In this document: piece after piece, positions 61,808 to 64,000 of the stretch
Position numbering within the stretch: position 1 is the stretch's first letter
Layout: each line of letters begins with the position of its first letter
Origin: Saccharothrix carnea
GTDB lineage: Bacteria > Actinomycetota > Actinomycetes > Mycobacteriales > Pseudonocardiaceae
Reading direction: 5' to 3'
Length of the DNA stretch: 64,000 nucleotides
Assembly (NCBI RefSeq): GCF_003014735.1
Contig: NZ_PYAX01000002.1
Location: 682,001 to 746,000 of the forward strand
The notes under the pieces: generated by a model
Seen by the model: the letters and a program-made list of their open reading frames with translations, nothing else
Database searches by the model: none
Told to the model about the DNA's origin: nothing
Translations under genes and position numbers: made by a program

Positions 61808-62017
61808 CGAGGACCCTTCTCGAAGACTTGGAACTGTGGCGCACGCGGTTGTCCGTCCAGGCGTTGGTCACGGAACGGAAGCGTGCGATCACCACCTCAT
61901 CACACCTGGGCGGGAAGCAAAGTCGTTTTGGTCAACACTGAAGTTATAGACATAAGCAAGACAGCATTTGCAGCCTTGCTCGTGCGGCGTTGGCGGGCTT
62001 GTTGATCACCCCGCACA
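61808..62017. promoter_or_regulatory. Divergent promoter region
   Basis: 210 bp between the beta-helix and PfkB genes, with an AT-rich core (about 61920-61975) in which GTTATAGACATA and TTGACC (minus strand) resemble promoter elements, but no paired -35/-10 with normal spacing is certain. Confidence 0.35.
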
Positions 62018-62872
62018 ATGGCGGCCATGCGCAGGCCGAGGGTGTTCGTCGCGGGTCCGGTGTCGTGGAACCGGTTGGTCGTGCTGGACCGGTTGCCGGA
62101 AGCGAGGCCGCACACCGCGTTCGCGGCGGGTCACCGCACGACTGTCGGCGGCACGTCGGCCGGCAAGGCGTTGAACCTCGCCTCGCTGGGCGCCGACGTC
62201 ACCCTGCGGACCGTCATCGGTGACGACGAAGCCGGCCGCTCGGTGCTCGACGTGCTCGAACGGGCCGGGGTCGAGGTGATCGCCGAGGTGGTCGACACCG
62301 CCACCGAGCAGCACCTCAACCTGATGGACCCGCACGGCGGACGGGTGTCGATCTACCTGGAACTCCCCCGGCTGCGCGAACCGAAGCACGACGAGCGCGC
62401 GCTCGCGGCACTGGCGTCAGCCGACGCCGCGGTGATCGACCTCGCCGACCACGCCCGGCCCCTGCTGGCCGCGGCCCGTGCGGCCGGTGTGCCGGTGTGG
62501 TGCGACCTGCACGACTACGACGGCGCCGCCGAGTTCCACCGCGACTTCCTCGACGCGGCCGACCACGTGTTCCTCAACGACGACGGTTTCGCCGACCGGG
62601 ACGCCCTGCTGGTGTTCCTCAAGTCGCTCGACAAGCCCGCCGTGGCCACGCTCGGTGCGGACGGCGCGCTGGCCGTCGTCGGCGGCGCGATCCACCGCGT
62701 GCCCGCCGTGCCCGTCGAGGAGATCGTGGACACCAACGGCGCCGGTGACGCCTTCGTCTCCGGGTTCCTGGTCGCCCACCTCGCGGGCACGGGCATCGCC
62801 GCGGCGATGGCCGCCGGAGCCCGCCAAGCCGCGCTCTGCCTCGGTTCAGCGGGCCTGGCGCCCGAAATGTGA
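62018..62872 (+). CDS. PfkB-family carbohydrate kinase
   Basis: A 284-residue ribokinase-type kinase: FVAGPVSWNRLVVLDRLPEA, GGTSAGKALNLASLGADV (sugar-binding GG), and DTNGAGDAFVSGFL with the anion hole and catalytic Asp. The sugar is unknown. The LacI gene 79 bp downstream suggests sugar-dependent control. ATG 62018 or ATG 62027 may be the start. Confidence 0.93.
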   Translation: MAAMRRPRVFVAGPVSWNRLVVLDRLPEARPHTAFAAGHRTTVGGTSAGKALNLASLGADVTLRTVIGDDEAGRSVLDVLERAGVEVIAEVVDTATEQHLNLMDPHGGRVSIYLELPRLREPKHDERALAALASADAAVIDLADHARPLLAAARAAGVPVWCDLHDYDGAAEFHRDFLDAADHVFLNDDGFADRDALLVFLKSLDKPAVATLGADGALAVVGGAIHRVPAVPVEEIVDTNGAGDAFVSGFLVAHLAGTGIAAAMAAGARQAALCLGSAGLAPEM

Positions 62873-62888
62873 CCGTCAAGGCCTTGCT

Positions 62889-62910
62889 GAAAGTCTTTGC
62901 AAGGACTTTC
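62889..62910. promoter_or_regulatory. LacI-type operator
   Basis: GAAAGTCTTTGCAAGGACTTTC is a 22-bp palindrome with one mismatched pair and the central TTGCAA typical of LacI-family operators. It lies 41 bp before the LacI ATG, implying autoregulation. Confidence 0.75.
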
Positions 62911-62951
62911 CTTCGTGTTTGCGCGTGTCGCCGCGACGGAAAGGGACCCAC

Positions 62952-63977
62952 ATGGACGGCGTGACCGCCCGGTTGAGCGACATCGCCGCGCAGGCCGGGG
63001 TCAGCGAGGCGACGGTCAGCCGGGTCTTCAACGGCAAGTCGGGCGTGTCGACGGCCACCCGCCAGGCGGTGGTCGCCGCGATGGACCTGCTCGGCTACGA
63101 GCGACCGCCCCGGTTGCGCCAGCGCAGCGCCGGGCTCATCGGGCTGATCACGCCCGAGCTGGGCAACCCGATCTTCCCGGCGCTCGCGCAGGTCGTGGAG
63201 CAGGTGCTGACCGGCGCGGGCTACACGCCGCTGCTGTGCACGCAGACACCGGGCGGGTCGACCGAGGACCAGCTGACCGAAATGCTGGTGGACCGGGGCG
63301 TGGCCGGGATCGTGTTCGTCTCCGGCCTGCACGCCGACTCCACCGCCGACATGGGCCGCTACACCAAGCTCGCCGGGCGCGGCATCCCGTTCGTCATGAT
63401 CAACGGCTACACGGAGAAGGTCTCGGCGCCGTTCATGTCGACCGACGACCGCGCGGCCATGCGGCTGGCCGTGTCGCACCTGGTGGAGCTGGGGCACGAG
63501 CGCATCGGCCTGGCGGTCGGTCCACGGCGGTTCGTGCCGGTGCTGCGCAAGATCGAGGGGTTCGTGCAGCACATGCGCACCGCCCTGCCCTACACCGCCG
63601 AGCAGGCCGAGGCACTCGTGCAGCACTCGCTGTTCACCGTCGAGGGCGGGCAGTCCGCCGCCACGGCGTTGCTGGACAAGGGGTGCACGGCGATCATCTG
63701 CGGCAGCGACCTGATGGCGTTCGGCGCGATCCGGGCGGCACGGCAGCGCGGGCTGGGCGTGCCGCAGGACGTGTCCGTGGTCGGGTTCGACGACTCGCCG
63801 CTGATCGTGTTCGCCGACCCGCCGCTGACCACGTTGCGCCAGCCCGTCGAGGCGATGGGACAGGCGGCGGTCAACGCGCTGCTGGAGGAGATCGGCGGCA
63901 CGCCCGCTCCGCACGCCGAGTTCGTGTTCCTGCCCGAGCTCGTGGTGCGCGGCTCGACGGGCGCGGGGCCGAGGTGA
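62952..63977 (+). CDS. LacI-family transcriptional regulator
   Basis: A 341-residue repressor: HTH RLSDIAAQAGVSEATVSRVFNG (about 7-28), hinge, then a periplasmic-binding-protein-like sensor domain (LIGLITPELGNPIFPALAQV; SVVGFDDSPL). The ligand is probably a sugar. It may also control genes beyond the window's right edge. GGAAAGGGA precedes ATG 62952. Confidence 0.95.
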   Translation: MDGVTARLSDIAAQAGVSEATVSRVFNGKSGVSTATRQAVVAAMDLLGYERPPRLRQRSAGLIGLITPELGNPIFPALAQVVEQVLTGAGYTPLLCTQTPGGSTEDQLTEMLVDRGVAGIVFVSGLHADSTADMGRYTKLAGRGIPFVMINGYTEKVSAPFMSTDDRAAMRLAVSHLVELGHERIGLAVGPRRFVPVLRKIEGFVQHMRTALPYTAEQAEALVQHSLFTVEGGQSAATALLDKGCTAIICGSDLMAFGAIRAARQRGLGVPQDVSVVGFDDSPLIVFADPPLTTLRQPVEAMGQAAVNALLEEIGGTPAPHAEFVFLPELVVRGSTGAGPR

Positions 63978-64000
63978 CCGCCGGTCGGGCGAGGGCGCTG

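Noticed and set aside
43708..61947. A 13-bp repeat ACACTGAAGTTAT at 43708-43720 and 61935-61947
   Set aside because: In a 64-kb window a shared 13-mer is expected by chance; the two contexts (end of a Nudix gene, a divergent promoter) have nothing in common.
1..64000. CRISPR array, tRNA or rRNA genes, insertion sequences
   Set aside because: No spaced direct repeats of CRISPR type, no cloverleaf or rRNA sequence and no transposase were recognised by reading; a tRNAscan or IS search would be decisive.

Overview
This is a very GC-rich actinobacterial chromosome segment. RbpA, the Lnt/Ppm1 pair, split LigD with Ku, many GTG starts, an HSP18-type regulator, DUF3090, DUF3097 and SCO1664-family genes, and F420-type oxidoreductases point to Pseudonocardiaceae (a Saccharothrix/Actinosynnema/Lentzea-like genome). 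The assignment rests on gene content only. Coding density is high, many neighbours overlap by GTGA/ATGA/TGATG, and no tRNA, rRNA, IS element or CRISPR array was seen.

Layout. 0-5 kb: end of an oligopeptide ABC ATPase, an SDR with its HxlR regulator, and a HAD-APH-ACAD operon that is a split version of animal ACAD10. 5-10 kb: Hsp20 and its divergent regulator, a 40-bp palindrome, an S66 and an S9 peptidase. 10-16.4 kb: a run of conserved actinobacterial genes (DUF3090, SCO1664 family, GNAT, APH(6)-like kinase, DUF3097, NfeD, SPFH). 16.4-27.6 kb: assorted enzymes and small regulators, several with clear palindromic operators.

The most informative site is at 27,589-27,616: a 28-bp sequence with the structure and almost the sequence of a chromosomal dif site. 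It is followed by a gene-poor 0.7 kb with a 30-bp AT-rich inverted repeat of similar core (ATAA-N6-TTAT), an extra Xer-like tyrosine recombinase, and the NHEJ operon Ku / LigD PE-LIG / LigD POL. The window is therefore probably the replication terminus of a circular chromosome. The richer strand (G versus C) changes several times over a few kb, independent of gene direction.

32.9-49 kb holds signalling (PAS-GGDEF-EAL), GDPD, an MFS transporter, PadR and Rrf2 regulators, thymidine kinase, Nudix, RbpA, and the lipoprotein/mannosylation genes lnt-ppm1. 49.1-54.6 kb is a tightly overlapping operon kdd - amidohydrolase - kamD - kamE - kal for the beta-lysine (lysine fermentation) route; a kamA-type lysine 2,3-aminomutase lies at 58.9-60.3 kb. 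Together they would convert L-lysine to beta-lysine, then 3,5-diaminohexanoate, then 3-keto-5-aminohexanoate, and deaminate 3-aminobutyryl-CoA; the cleavage enzyme Kce is absent here. Between the two blocks are remnants of a tricarboxylate transporter gene (tctA) and its response regulator, an LLM oxidoreductase/GH13 pair, a four-EF-hand protein and FxsA. The window ends with a secreted glycine-rich beta-helix protein, a PfkB kinase and a LacI regulator.
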